DNA of 64,000 nt from an uncultured Candidatus Actinomarina sp. (GCA_902625455.1 CACOBL010000001.1:370191-434190); one strand, 5' to 3'. Shown: positions 43,236-52,479, counted from the stretch's first letter. Notes: generated by a model from the letters alone, not told the origin. Translations and numbers: made by a program.

Positions 43236-43241
43236 TAGGAT
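43236..43241 (+). promoter_or_regulatory. -10 hexamer of the leaderless queuine-salvage gene
   Basis: TAGGAT, six bases (TTTTAC), ATG at 43248. Confidence 0.65.
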
Positions 43242-43247
43242 TTTTAC

Positions 43248-44213
43248 ATGACAATTAATTGGGACTCTCAAGTTTTATCTTCTGTTTCAAAAGTTATACC
43301 GCATCTTTCTTCTATAAAAATAAACACAGAACAATTAAATGAAATAGGAGCTCACTTAAGTAAAGAAGATTTTTTAATCAATTATGCAGGTAATCCAAAT
43401 ATTGATCCTAAAGAATATATAAGAAAAACAATGTTAGTAAATACTCTCAATTTTGTATTTACCGATTTTTTGACTTCTGTGAAATATAAAATTAATAACT
43501 TTTCAGATACAGATGCTATGGTCTATCAGATTGATCTGGCTCTGCGTTCAGGAATCCCACTTGTTGAAGGTAATTTTATGAGAGATATGAACCTAGAAGA
43601 ATTCAAGGGAATTTTTACTGGAAATATTGAAATGCCCATGGCAGAGGAAAAAGTCAAAATATTAAATATCGTAGGAGATACATTAGTTACAAAATATGAC
43701 GGGGATTGGATAAATTTCATAGATGATGGTCCAAAAAAACTTTACGCCAATGGAGAGGGATTAGTTGAAAGATTAGTGAGAGACTTCAAAAGGTTTGATG
43801 ATTACTCAATTTTCAAAAATGAAAAAGTACATTTTCTCAAGTTGGCTCAACTAGCATTTTGGGGAATTCACAGAGAGCTTTCAAAAAGAAGTTTTAATAT
43901 TGAGGATATACATAACATGACAGCATTTGCTGACTATATTATCCCAGTAGCATTAGAGAGCTTAGGAATCATTTCTTACTCCCCAAGTTTAAAAGAAAAA
44001 ATAGAGTCAGGAGTTCTTATCGATAAAGACTCAATAGAGGAAATTGAAATCAGATCTACCTCAATATACGTAACTGCAAAACTAACAGAAATTATTAATA
44101 GCTTTAAGAAGCAGGAAGAAAAAATTATTATCCCACAATTAGACTTTAGGCTCTGGACTGATTTTCATGCTGATGAGAAACCCCACCATTTAACTAAAAC
44201 AATTATGTATTAG
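43248..44213 (+). CDS. Queuosine-5'-phosphate N-glycosylase/hydrolase (QNG1, DUF2419)
   Basis: 321 residues. The DUF2419 pattern is clear: YDGDWINFIDDG, LVERLVRDF..FDD, KLAQL, the MTAFADYIIPVALESLG segment with YSPSLKEKI, EEIEIRS, and the final LDFRLWTD. Characterised members release queuine from queuosine 5'-monophosphate, allowing salvage of the modified tRNA base. It sits beside uridine phosphorylase and ribokinase. No queuine insertion enzyme (tgt) is in the window. Confidence 0.82.
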   Translation: MTINWDSQVLSSVSKVIPHLSSIKINTEQLNEIGAHLSKEDFLINYAGNPNIDPKEYIRKTMLVNTLNFVFTDFLTSVKYKINNFSDTDAMVYQIDLALRSGIPLVEGNFMRDMNLEEFKGIFTGNIEMPMAEEKVKILNIVGDTLVTKYDGDWINFIDDGPKKLYANGEGLVERLVRDFKRFDDYSIFKNEKVHFLKLAQLAFWGIHRELSKRSFNIEDIHNMTAFADYIIPVALESLGIISYSPSLKEKIESGVLIDKDSIEEIEIRSTSIYVTAKLTEIINSFKKQEEKIIIPQLDFRLWTDFHADEKPHHLTKTIMY

Positions 44214-44815
44214 TTATCTCCCCATGTGTCTTCCAGAAATCCTTTTCTTCCACTAGCTTTTGCATACATTTGATAACGCATACTTTGTTTTTTATAAAAG
44301 TCTTGATGATATTCTTCAGCTATATAAAATTCAGGTGCATCGGAGATTGCAGTAACTATAGGCTTATCAAATTTTTCTGAATTTTCTAAATCGATTTTAG
44401 ATTTTTCTGCCAAATCTTTTTGCTCATTACCAACTGTAAAAATCTCTGTTCTATATTGCGACCCAACATCAGCAAACTGATAATTTAGTGCAGTTGGATC
44501 GATATTTCTCCAAAAAACTTCTAGCAACTCTTCATATGTGACAATATTTGGATCAAATAAAATTTCTACAACTTCTGCATGTCCAGTCTCACCAGTAGTG
44601 ACCTCTTCATATGTAGGATTTTCTACAGAACCTCCCATATATCCTGATGTCGCTTCGATAACCCCTTCCATTGCCTCAAACGGTGGTTCCATACACCAAA
44701 AACAACCACCGGCAAAATAAGCTTTTTCGTATCCATTGTCATTCATTACAACTCCTGAGCTAGTTACTGAACATGATATAAATATTAATAAGAATAAAAA
44801 CTTTAAATAACTCAC
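44210..44815 (-). CDS. msrA: Exported peptide-methionine (S)-S-oxide reductase
   Basis: 201 residues. Catalytic GGCFWCMEPPFE has nucleophile C38. The first 15 residues form a signal peptide ending FISC, so it is probably a lipoprotein repairing oxidised methionines outside the membrane. GTG start, supported by a leaderless promoter at correct spacing. Convergent stop overlap of four bases with the queuine-salvage gene. Confidence 0.9.
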   Translation of the reverse strand: MSYLKFLFLLIFISCSVTSSGVVMNDNGYEKAYFAGGCFWCMEPPFEAMEGVIEATSGYMGGSVENPTYEEVTTGETGHAEVVEILFDPNIVTYEELLEVFWRNIDPTALNYQFADVGSQYRTEIFTVGNEQKDLAEKSKIDLENSEKFDKPIVTAISDAPEFYIAEEYHQDFYKKQSMRYQMYAKASGRKGFLEDTWGDN

Positions 44816-44821
44816 ATATAG

Positions 44822-44827
44822 ATGTTA
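44822..44827 (-). promoter_or_regulatory. -10 hexamer with a leaderless GTG start (msrA)
   Basis: Minus-strand TAACAT, six bases (CTATAT), GTG at 44815. Confidence 0.62.
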
Positions 44828-44935
44828 TTGGTATTGTTTAGAAATAATAAATCATATCAATAAGTATCTTGTTTAATAATAAAAATTTAATAGAATAGAC
44901 ATGAATCCTTCGACTTATAAAGCGGAGAGAGGAAA

Positions 44936-45799
44936 ATGAAAAAAACAGTACCTTATATTATTGGTTTAAAAAGAAATCGAGTCATATCTATGATGACTGC
45001 TTATGATTATCCGACTGCTAAAGCAGTTTCCGAGGCAGAAATTGATATCATTTTAGTAGGCGATTCTTTAGCACAGGTCGTCCTAGGTCACGACGATACA
45101 TTATCTGTCACTGTTGATGAAATGTTACATCATGTTAAAGCGGTTACAAATGCTAGCCCAGCCTCATTAGTTGTTGCTGATATGCCTTACTTGTCATATC
45201 ACATTAATGTTCCTGATTCATTAAAAAATGCAGGAAGATTTATACAAGAAGGTAAAGCAGATGCTGTAAAAGTAGAAGGTGGAAAAAAAAGAAAAGAAGT
45301 TATTGAGGCTTTAATTGATGCTGAAATACCAGTCATGGGTCATTTGGGTCTGACACCACAATCAAAAAATTTAATGGGTGGTTACAAAGTTCAAGGTAAA
45401 ACTTTAGACCTAGCAAAAAAACTTTTTGAAGACGCCCTTCTTTTACAAGAAACAGGATGTTTTGCAATAGTATTAGAGGGCGTTCCTACAGTTGTTGCTG
45501 AATCTATCTCAGAAAACTTATCAATACCCACAATAGGTATAGGGGCAGGAAAGCATACAGATGGGCAAGTTCTCGTGATTCATGATTTAATGGGTATGAA
45601 ATCAAAAGAATACATTGATGCAAAATTTGTCAAGAGATACGGTGAGCAATACGATTCAACAGTTAAAGCTCTTATCGAATTTAAAAAAGATATAGAAAAC
45701 CATAACTTTCCAAGTGAAGAATATTCTTATGATATGGGTTCAGATATTCAAGATTCACTAAAAGAGTGGAAAAAAGAAATTAAAAAAATTCTGTCATAG
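44936..45799 (+). CDS. panB: Ketopantoate hydroxymethyltransferase
   Basis: 287 residues with the TIM-barrel signatures MMTAYDYPTA, VGDSLAQVVLGHDDT (metal aspartate) and MGHLGLTPQ, plus IGIGAG. It makes ketopantoate from alpha-ketoisovalerate and methylene-THF for pantothenate and CoA. GGAGAGAGGA ribosome site. panC is not nearby. Confidence 0.92.
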   Translation: MKKTVPYIIGLKRNRVISMMTAYDYPTAKAVSEAEIDIILVGDSLAQVVLGHDDTLSVTVDEMLHHVKAVTNASPASLVVADMPYLSYHINVPDSLKNAGRFIQEGKADAVKVEGGKKRKEVIEALIDAEIPVMGHLGLTPQSKNLMGGYKVQGKTLDLAKKLFEDALLLQETGCFAIVLEGVPTVVAESISENLSIPTIGIGAGKHTDGQVLVIHDLMGMKSKEYIDAKFVKRYGEQYDSTVKALIEFKKDIENHNFPSEEYSYDMGSDIQDSLKEWKKEIKKILS

Positions 45800-45830
45800 T
45801 ACATATTTAGTATTAAATTAATTAGTACCT

Positions 45831-45844
45831 GCTTCGAAAGAAGC
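45831..45844 (+). promoter_or_regulatory. GAAA-tetraloop hairpin in the rpsF leader
   Basis: GCTTC-GAAA-GAAGC, 27 bases before the rpsF start. It could be a target of ribosomal-protein autoregulation of the operon or simply a leader hairpin; I cannot match the full S6:S18 site. Confidence 0.4.
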
Positions 45845-45870
45845 CACGTACAAGTGTCCATAGGAGAAAA

Positions 45871-46158
45871 ATGAATAAATATGACTTAGTCTCGATAGTG
45901 AGACCTACAGCAGATGAATCAACCGTCGAAACAGTTCACAACTCTATCACAGAAGTTATTTCAAACGGTGGTGGAAATGTGTCAGAACAAGGAGTATGGC
46001 AAAGAAGGAAGCTAGCTTACGAAATTGACACATTCAAAGAGGGAATATATACAATTACAAGTTTTGAAAGCCCTTCAAATGTTCCTGCAGAACTTGATAG
46101 AGTGCTAAAAATATCTGATGATGTGATTAGACACAAAGTCTTAAAGATGGAAAGCTAG
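45871..46158 (+). CDS. rpsF: 30S ribosomal protein S6
   Basis: 95 residues, S6 ferredoxin-like fold (YDLVSIVRPTADE start, GVWQRRKLAYEI centre, DDVIRHKVLKM end). Binds S18 on the 30S platform. AGGAGAAAA site. First gene of the conserved rpsF-ssb-rpsR-rplI-dnaB block. Confidence 0.95.
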   Translation: MNKYDLVSIVRPTADESTVETVHNSITEVISNGGGNVSEQGVWQRRKLAYEIDTFKEGIYTITSFESPSNVPAELDRVLKISDDVIRHKVLKMES

Positions 46159-46170
46159 AGGTATATAAAA

Positions 46171-46596
46171 ATGGTAGATAATACAGTAACAATTGTTGGA
46201 AATTTAACTGCAGACCCTGAAATCAGGGTTACAGATGGAGGTGCAACTCTTGCAGAAATTAGAATTGCACAAAATAAAAGAAAAAGAAACTCTGATGGTT
46301 CTTGGGAAGAAGGAGATCCTATGTTTTTTCAAGGAACAGTTTGGAATGACATGGCAGAAAATGCTGCTGCTTCATTACAAAAAGGAATGAGAGTAGTTGT
46401 AGTTGGCAGATTAAATTACAGGTCTTGGGAAGGACAAGATGGTCAAAACCGCTCAATCGTAGACCTTTCTATTGATGAAATAGCTCCGAGCTTGCGATGG
46501 GCAAAAGCAAATATAGAGAGAGCATCAGGTGGTATGGGTGTTTCACAGGAACCAGTAGCTAGAGAAAACTACGAAGAAGACGAAGCACCTTTTTAG
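46171..46596 (+). CDS. ssb: Single-stranded DNA-binding protein
   Basis: 141 residues: OB fold (NTVTIVGNLTADPEIR start, FQGTVWNDMAE) and a short acidic tail ending EEDEAPF, close to the usual DDxxPF that contacts repair partners. Coats single-stranded DNA. Position between rpsF and rpsR is standard. Confidence 0.95.
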   Translation: MVDNTVTIVGNLTADPEIRVTDGGATLAEIRIAQNKRKRNSDGSWEEGDPMFFQGTVWNDMAENAAASLQKGMRVVVVGRLNYRSWEGQDGQNRSIVDLSIDEIAPSLRWAKANIERASGGMGVSQEPVARENYEEDEAPF

Positions 46597-46607
46597 GGAG
46601 AATAATT

Positions 46608-46889
46608 ATGGCAAATGGAAAAAAGACTGGTGGAAGACGAGCCTCAAAATACGAAGCTCCTAAACAAAGAAGAATTACAAAACAGCAAATAGAAAACGCA
46701 ACTTATAAAGATGTTAAGTTACTTGAGAAATTTGTATCAGATAGAGGAAAAATTCGATCAAGTTTAATAACTGGAATTACAAAACAAGAACAAGCAAAGG
46801 TAGCTCGTTTAGTCAAAGTTGCTAGAGAGCTAGCATTACTTCCTTATGTAACTACAAGTTCATATAAGCAAAGTTATAACAGAAGATGA
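46608..46889 (+). CDS. rpsR: 30S ribosomal protein S18
   Basis: 93 residues, basic. NATYKDVKLLEKFVSDRGKI and TGITKQEQAKVARLVKVARELALLP are the S18 core. Binds S6. No CxxC zinc pair at the start, so a zinc-independent form. ATGA-type overlap with rplI. Confidence 0.95.
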   Translation: MANGKKTGGRRASKYEAPKQRRITKQQIENATYKDVKLLEKFVSDRGKIRSSLITGITKQEQAKVARLVKVARELALLPYVTTSSYKQSYNRR

Positions 46890-47338
46890 AACTCATTCTT
46901 AATTCTGACGTAAAATCTCTTGGAAGAAAAGGCGACATAGTTGATGTAGCTAAAGGATATGCTAGAAACTATCTTCTCCCGAAAAAACTTGCAATTGTTG
47001 CTACTTCAAACAATCTTAAGTTTGCTGAGGCGTTACAGGAAAAAAGAGAAATGCAAGCGCAAGCTAATAATGAATTAGCTGAATCAATTAAAACTGCTCT
47101 TGCTGATGCAAAAATTGTGATATCTCAAAATACAACTGATGAAGGAACTCTTTACGCAGCAGTCAGCAATGAACAAATTGTCGATGCAATAGAAACTTTT
47201 TCAGGATTCAGGCTAGAACCTGAACAAATTGATTCAGAAAATCAAGTCAAAGAAATAGGGCTACATACAATTTCTCTTGTATTGGGTCCTGATACAAAAT
47301 TTGAAACAACTTTAGAAATAATACCTGAAACAAAATAA
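46886..47338 (+). CDS. rplI: 50S ribosomal protein L9
   Basis: 150 residues. LGRKGDIVDVAKGYARNYLLPKKLA is the diagnostic N-terminal 23S-binding domain; a linker helix and C-terminal domain follow. Stop shares one base with the dnaB start (TAATG). Confidence 0.95.
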   Translation: MKLILNSDVKSLGRKGDIVDVAKGYARNYLLPKKLAIVATSNNLKFAEALQEKREMQAQANNELAESIKTALADAKIVISQNTTDEGTLYAAVSNEQIVDAIETFSGFRLEPEQIDSENQVKEIGLHTISLVLGPDTKFETTLEIIPETK

Positions 47339-48699
47339 TGGCTGGACCAGAAGCACTTTCATCAAGAGACGCTCAATCATTAGGCAAAGTCCCGCCACAC
47401 AGTCTTGAAGCTGAAGAGGCACTTTTAGGAAGCGCTTTATTATCTAGAGATGCAGTTTCTCGATTAATGGAAGAAGTGAAACCAGCTGATTTTTACAGTC
47501 CTTCAAACCAAACAGTCTATGAATCTATGAAAGGTTTATTTGATACAGGAAAACCTATTGATACAGTTACAGTTTCAGAACTAATATTTAAAGATTCAAA
47601 AAACTCGAAATCAATAAACGCGTCATACATCGCACGTTTAGTTGATAATGTACCTAGTTCAGCAAACTTTGAAAGATATATTGAGATAGTTCTAGAGCAC
47701 TCTCATAGAAGAAAATTGCTAAAAGCTAGTGGAAGAATTGAGCTTCTTGCAATGGCTATGGACAAAGAAATTCATAGTGTACTTGATGAAGCAGAACAAA
47801 CCATTTTTACTGCTTCTGATGACGCTATTGGAGATGGATTGGTTGGCGTTAATGATGTTCTGGAAGGTGCAATTGAAAGAATCGAAGAGATTGAAAATCG
47901 CGGTACTGGGTTATCAGGACTTGCTACTTACTTCTCTGATCTTGATTATTACTTATCAGGACTTCAAGAAGGAAATTTAGTAGTTCTTGCATCCAGACCC
48001 AGCATGGGTAAATCTTCACTTGGTTTAAATATTGCTACCAATGCTTCAAAGGATGGAAAGGTCGTTGCATTTTTCTCTCTAGAAATGACAAAAGAAGAGT
48101 TGGTGCAAAGAGTATTATTTTCAGAAGCAAAAGTTACTTCAGGGGATGCAAGAAAAGGACAACTCGGTCCTGAAAAATGGTCAAGGGTCGTAGAAGCTGC
48201 ATCCAAAGTTAATAATCTTCCACTTTATTTTGATGATGCACCAGTTATCACAGTTACAGATATTAGAGCAAAGTCAAGAAGACTTAAATCATCAAAAGGT
48301 TTGGACTTAATTATTGTTGATTACCTTCAACTTATGCAAAGTTCTTCTGGAGATAACAGACAACAAGAAATTGCTGAAATCAGCAGAAATTTAAAAAACC
48401 TTGCCCGTGAATTAAGAGTTCCGATACTTGCTCTCTCACAGTTAAATAGAGCAGCAGAGGCAAGAGAAGATAAAAGACCAAGATTGGGAGATTTACGTGA
48501 ATCAGGAGCAATAGAGCAAGATGCAGATATTGTAATGATGCTTTATAGAGATGATTACTACAATCCTGGAACTGAAATACCAGGTGTTGCTGAAGTGAAT
48601 ATTGTTAAAAACAGATCCGGACAAACTGGAAAAGTTGAACTTTTCTTCAGTAAAGAATATACACAATTTAGCAATTACTCTAAACAAGAACAGCAGTAA
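47338..48699 (+). CDS. dnaB: Replicative DNA helicase
   Basis: 453 residues. N-terminal collar (VPPHSLEAEEALLGS), then the RecA-like motor with Walker A SRPSMGKSS, FFSLEM, IIVDYLQLM and the LSQLNR motif. Unwinds DNA ahead of the replication fork as a hexamer. No intein. Coupled to rplI. Confidence 0.96.
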   Translation: MAGPEALSSRDAQSLGKVPPHSLEAEEALLGSALLSRDAVSRLMEEVKPADFYSPSNQTVYESMKGLFDTGKPIDTVTVSELIFKDSKNSKSINASYIARLVDNVPSSANFERYIEIVLEHSHRRKLLKASGRIELLAMAMDKEIHSVLDEAEQTIFTASDDAIGDGLVGVNDVLEGAIERIEEIENRGTGLSGLATYFSDLDYYLSGLQEGNLVVLASRPSMGKSSLGLNIATNASKDGKVVAFFSLEMTKEELVQRVLFSEAKVTSGDARKGQLGPEKWSRVVEAASKVNNLPLYFDDAPVITVTDIRAKSRRLKSSKGLDLIIVDYLQLMQSSSGDNRQQEIAEISRNLKNLARELRVPILALSQLNRAAEAREDKRPRLGDLRESGAIEQDADIVMMLYRDDYYNPGTEIPGVAEVNIVKNRSGQTGKVELFFSKEYTQFSNYSKQEQQ

Positions 48700-48701
48700 G
48701 T

Positions 48702-49532
48702 TTGAATCTAAAACTTAGAGCCTATTTTTTAATAAGTTTTTTGGCTATTTCTTGGGGCACAATTCCTCTAATTATTAGAACATCAAATATAAGCCCACTT
48801 TCATTAGTAGGGATTAGAACATTTCTAGGCTCGTTTTTTTTATTGTTATTTGTCTTGAAACGAAGAGGAATTACTAAAAAATTATTTAATTCTGGATTTG
48901 TTTTAGGTCCTTTATTAGCAATTCATTGGTCAACAATGTTTAAATCTATTGAACTGAATAGCGTTGCAGTTGGAATTGGACTCGTATTTTCTTATCCAAT
49001 TTTTGTAATATTTATTGAAATCTTCAGAGGCCAAAAAGTTTCAAGATATCAAGTCCTAATAATTTTAAGTGGATTCCTTGGATTATTTTTTCTTTTAGAT
49101 ATTTCGACTATTGCCTCACCGATTGGAGTGGTTTATGGAATTATTAGTGCAATAACCCTTGCATTGCTAATTATTTATGGTTCGGATAAATCAAAAGAAT
49201 ACGGTGGTTTAAATGTTGCATTTATACAGGTAATTTTTGCAGCTGTTTGTTTATCTCCATTTACTGTTTCTGGATTTGATTGGATGTTAGACAACCTAGT
49301 AGTAAGTCTTTTTTTAGGATTCTTTTTAACAGGAGTAGGTTTAGCAACTTATTGGTATGTAGTAAAAATCATTACACCATTGTCAATTGGAACAATTACA
49401 TATTTGGAACCAGTTACTGGGGTTGTAATAGGAGCTTTGATTTTAGATGAAACTCTAAAGATTTTTCAATATTTTGGTTTTGGTTTAGTTATTATTGCTG
49501 GTGTTGCCCAGGTCTATTTGGATTCTAAATAA
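48702..49532 (+). CDS. EamA/DMT-family permease
   Basis: 276 residues, ten predicted helices in two EamA repeats; ISWGTIPLIIR and YLEPVTGVVIGALIL are typical. Members export amino acids or metabolites. TTG start two bases after dnaB; no better start nearby. Substrate unknown. Its tail overlaps the convergent next gene by 19 bases. Confidence 0.82.
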   Translation: MNLKLRAYFLISFLAISWGTIPLIIRTSNISPLSLVGIRTFLGSFFLLLFVLKRRGITKKLFNSGFVLGPLLAIHWSTMFKSIELNSVAVGIGLVFSYPIFVIFIEIFRGQKVSRYQVLIILSGFLGLFFLLDISTIASPIGVVYGIISAITLALLIIYGSDKSKEYGGLNVAFIQVIFAAVCLSPFTVSGFDWMLDNLVVSLFLGFFLTGVGLATYWYVVKIITPLSIGTITYLEPVTGVVIGALILDETLKIFQYFGFGLVIIAGVAQVYLDSK

Positions 49533-49972
49533 ACTTCAGGCTCAAGTGTCTGGTACTTGTCATAGTAAGAACTATGTAAAAGCATAAATTTATTAAAACT
49601 CCATGATGCATATTTATTGAAGTAAGACTTGACCATTCCAATAGTCGCTTTTGATGGTGTTGATAGTCTAATATATTCTTCTCGATCAAGATGCTCAACT
49701 ATTTGGCCGTCCGTATTTATTTTTTTAATTGCATTTGTTATATTGTTAGTTGTTATTTTATAATCTGAACTAATTAAGTTGCTTAGCAACAGAGAAAGCT
49801 TTGGTTCTTCAGGAGCCGTTGAATCTATAATTACACACTCTGTGTCATCACTGAAATTTAACTGATTTGAGTTTTGTATATCTCCTAAATTTTCAAATTT
49901 AAGGGATCCATTTTGATCACTTAAATTAAACAAAGTAATAGAAGTATTAATCTCTAACACTAAAATTTGCAT
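49514..49972 (-). CDS. Divergent protein with IspD-like C-terminal half
   Basis: 152 residues. From about 45 to 125 the order of elements (CVIIDSTAPEEP, a helix, NAIKKINTDGQIVEHLDREEY, RLSTPSK) mirrors the second half of IspD-type cytidylyltransferases (HDGARP..., DTIK..G....TLDR..L...QTPQ). The nucleotide-binding GG-x-x-x-R...K segment of the first half is absent, so it cannot be a normal cytidylyltransferase. Resemblance is by eye only. It lies next to the PTS island that carries a complete IspD-like gene. Confidence 0.5.
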   Translation of the reverse strand: MQILVLEINTSITLFNLSDQNGSLKFENLGDIQNSNQLNFSDDTECVIIDSTAPEEPKLSLLLSNLISSDYKITTNNITNAIKKINTDGQIVEHLDREEYIRLSTPSKATIGMVKSYFNKYASWSFNKFMLLHSSYYDKYQTLEPEVYLESK

Positions 49973-49979
49973 ATAATTT

Positions 49980-49985
49980 AAAGTA
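49980..49985 (-). promoter_or_regulatory. -10 hexamer of the divergent IspD-like gene
   Basis: Minus-strand TACTTT, seven bases, ATG at 49972. Confidence 0.5.
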
Positions 49986-50048
49986 ATAATATTTTTGAGT
50001 AATAAGAAATTATTAAAGAAAAATTTTTAATTAAGGTTTGATGTAAAT

Positions 50049-51680
50049 ATGACAAATGTTAAGGGTTTGGGTGCTTCATTAGGTATTGCAATTGGTTTAT
50101 CATTTGTTTACGAAAACGAGATTGATTTCGATAAAGAAGCTAAGCTTTCTCATACTGAAGCCAGTAAAAAATTAATAGATAAATTCACTTCTCAAATTAA
50201 TGATTTTCGCTCAAAAGAAAGAAATGATGAAGCCGATATTTTAGATGCGTATATATTAATCCTTGAGGATCCAGAAATAGTTGGACAACTTAATCAAAAA
50301 TTAGATTCATCAATCAAAGAGGTTTATGAGGTTTTTACATCTACTGCAAAAATATTTGAATCTATGGAGGATGAGTATTTTAAGCAACGATCAGAAGACA
50401 TAGTTTCTGTTGGAAAGCATCTAGTTTTCAGTATGCAAAATATTGATAAAGAAGTTTCATTAGATGATGATACGATTTTAATTGCAAAAGACTTAACACC
50501 GGCAGATACATCATCAATGGATTTGAGCAAAGTAAATGGAATTATATTAAAAGAAGGTGGACTTACTTCACATGCTGTTATTGTTGCAAAAAATTTGGGT
50601 ATTCCATGTGTAATCGGAGTCAAAGATCAATTAGATGATATTACTAGTGGTAAGTCAATATCAATTGATGGCAGTACAGGAGACATTATTGTTTCACCTA
50701 CCGATAATGATGTTACTGCTCTACAGCAAAAACAGAGCAAGATTGAGAGTACAATTCAAAACTTTACAGAAAAAAAATACAAAAATTTAGGGGTCGAGTT
50801 TAGAGTTAATATTGGATCCCTTGAAGAGATTAATGCATTCAATCATCCATTTTTAAATTCTATAGGTTTATTTAGATCAGAATTTATATATCTTGACAAC
50901 ACAACCAAGCCAACATTTGAGCAACAAAATAGCGTTCTAGAGACAATAACTCAAAAATTTACAGGAACAATTGTTTACAGAAGTCTCGATATTGGAGGTG
51001 ACAAACAAGTAGGTTATTTAAATCTACCTGTTGAGGAAAACCCATTTTTGGGCGTGAGGGGGATTAGATTGTCATTGGCTAATTTAGATTTATTTGATTC
51101 ACAAATAAAATCAATATTAACTTCTGAATCATTGGAAAGAATAAAAGTTATGTTTCCAATGATATCTACAGTTGAAGACTTTCTTGAAGCTAAAGCATTT
51201 GTCACTAAAAAAGCCAAAGAATTAAATGTTAAACCTCCACCAATGGGAATTATGGTAGAGACACCTGCATCTGCGTTTATTGCGGACAAGTTTTCTGAAA
51301 TTGTTGATTTTATATCTATAGGTACGAATGATCTGACACAGTACATTATGGCTGCAGATCGTGGCAACAGTAATTTAGGTAATTACCAAGATCCATTACA
51401 TCCAGCTGTTCTAAGAGCCATATCAAATGTAATTGATTGTTCAAACAAAAATAACATTGAAGTATCAGTTTGTGGGGAAATGTCTTCAGATCCAGTTGCA
51501 GCTTTTGCATTATATATACTTGGCTTAAAGACATTTAGCATGGCACCCTCAGCGGCTCCTTTTGTTTTTGATGTATTAAATACACATTCAGAAACTAATA
51601 AGGAAAGTTTAAAAGAAATACTTTTATCACGAAAAAATGCTGAAGAAACAAGAACAGCTATTCAAGAAATTATAAGTTGA
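50049..51680 (+). CDS. ptsI: PTS enzyme I
   Basis: 543 residues. Phosphohistidine H175 in GGLTSHAVIVA; the C-terminal PEP-binding barrel has FRSEFIYL, GVRGIRLSL, MVETPAS, IGTNDLTQY and the catalytic cysteine C475 in VCGEMSSD. It passes phosphate from PEP to HPr. Slightly short (usually about 570). It heads the PTS island and overlaps the IspD-like gene by four bases. Confidence 0.95.
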   Translation: MTNVKGLGASLGIAIGLSFVYENEIDFDKEAKLSHTEASKKLIDKFTSQINDFRSKERNDEADILDAYILILEDPEIVGQLNQKLDSSIKEVYEVFTSTAKIFESMEDEYFKQRSEDIVSVGKHLVFSMQNIDKEVSLDDDTILIAKDLTPADTSSMDLSKVNGIILKEGGLTSHAVIVAKNLGIPCVIGVKDQLDDITSGKSISIDGSTGDIIVSPTDNDVTALQQKQSKIESTIQNFTEKKYKNLGVEFRVNIGSLEEINAFNHPFLNSIGLFRSEFIYLDNTTKPTFEQQNSVLETITQKFTGTIVYRSLDIGGDKQVGYLNLPVEENPFLGVRGIRLSLANLDLFDSQIKSILTSESLERIKVMFPMISTVEDFLEAKAFVTKKAKELNVKPPPMGIMVETPASAFIADKFSEIVDFISIGTNDLTQYIMAADRGNSNLGNYQDPLHPAVLRAISNVIDCSNKNNIEVSVCGEMSSDPVAAFALYILGLKTFSMAPSAAPFVFDVLNTHSETNKESLKEILLSRKNAEETRTAIQEIIS

Positions 51681-52357
51681 AAGTACACTCAATTCTTTTG
51701 GCAGGTGGGTCTAGTGATAGATTTAACAATGAAGAAAATAAAGTTTACTTTCCAATAGGCGGTAAGCCGGCTTTATCTTGGGCTTTAGAAACACTTGATA
51801 ATTCTGATAAGGTGGATTCAATTTTACTTGTAGTTAGAGATGAGGACTGGGATAAAACTAATAATGTAATAGAACTTGTAAATCCTAATAAATTGTCTGG
51901 TGTAACGATTGGTGGCAATACAAGGCATGAAAGTGAATATCAAGGTCTTGAGTACTTAAAAGAACGACCTGATATAAGCGAAGAGGATTTGATATTAATT
52001 CATGACGGTGCAAGACCTTTACTGCCAAGCTACTTGCTTGATGAGCTCATCGATGTTGCGATAAAATATGGTGCATCTGCACCAGGTTTTAATTCAGACA
52101 ACCTAATGAAGAAGGAGAAGTTTGGTAAACAGGAAATACAAGAAACAATTGTAGAAATTCAGACACCTCAAATTTTTCCTGCATCTGAACTTTGGAAGTC
52201 TTACGAATTAGCAAAATTGGATAATTGGCAAGCTGTTGATACAACAGAGTGTGTGTCAAAGTATTCTGAGCTTGAAGCTGTCGTTATTCCAGGTGATCCT
52301 AGAAATATGAAGGTAACTTTTATTGAAGATATATTTAAACTTGAACAAATGATATAA
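51677..52357 (+). CDS. ispD: IspD-family cytidylyltransferase
   Basis: 226 residues. ILLAGGSSDRF binds CTP, followed by NKVYFPIGGKP (the conserved lysine), IHDGARPLLP (metal aspartate), and IQTPQIFPASEL. IspD makes CDP-methylerythritol in the MEP isoprenoid pathway; close relatives (TarI) use ribitol-5-phosphate. The DTIK segment is altered to SDNLMKKE and the TLDR segment to ETIVEIQ, so the substrate may not be MEP. The 4-base overlap with ptsI places it in a polyol PTS operon. Confidence 0.72.
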   Translation: MKVHSILLAGGSSDRFNNEENKVYFPIGGKPALSWALETLDNSDKVDSILLVVRDEDWDKTNNVIELVNPNKLSGVTIGGNTRHESEYQGLEYLKERPDISEEDLILIHDGARPLLPSYLLDELIDVAIKYGASAPGFNSDNLMKKEKFGKQEIQETIVEIQTPQIFPASELWKSYELAKLDNWQAVDTTECVSKYSELEAVVIPGDPRNMKVTFIEDIFKLEQMI

Positions 52358-52360
52358 AAT

Positions 52361-52378
52361 TGTTAAGTGATATTAACA
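52361..52378. promoter_or_regulatory. Inverted repeat TGTTAA-N6-TTAACA
   Basis: Perfect six-base arms immediately after the IspD-like stop, in the 122-base gap ahead of gutM. Candidate operator for the polyol operon or a transcript-end hairpin. Confidence 0.45.
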
Positions 52379-52431
52379 AAAAGTTACACTATTTTTTGAA
52401 AATTCTTTAAAACATTCAATTTTCTCTAACT

Positions 52432-52448
52432 TAATTTTAGTAAAATTA
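52432..52448. promoter_or_regulatory. 17-bp perfect palindrome before gutM
   Basis: TAATTTTA-G-TAAAATTA, ending 31 bases before the GTG. It contains TAAAAT, a possible -10, so a dimeric repressor here would cover the promoter. Confidence 0.5.
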
Positions 52449-52479
52449 GATTAACTATTTAAGTTGGAAGGGGAATAAG

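Noticed and set aside
44901..44939. 12-codon ORF (MNPSTYKAERGK) whose stop overlaps the panB start, a possible leader peptide
   Set aside because: The likely -10 (TAGAAT at 44891) is only four bases upstream, so transcription would start inside the ORF, and it has no ribosome site.
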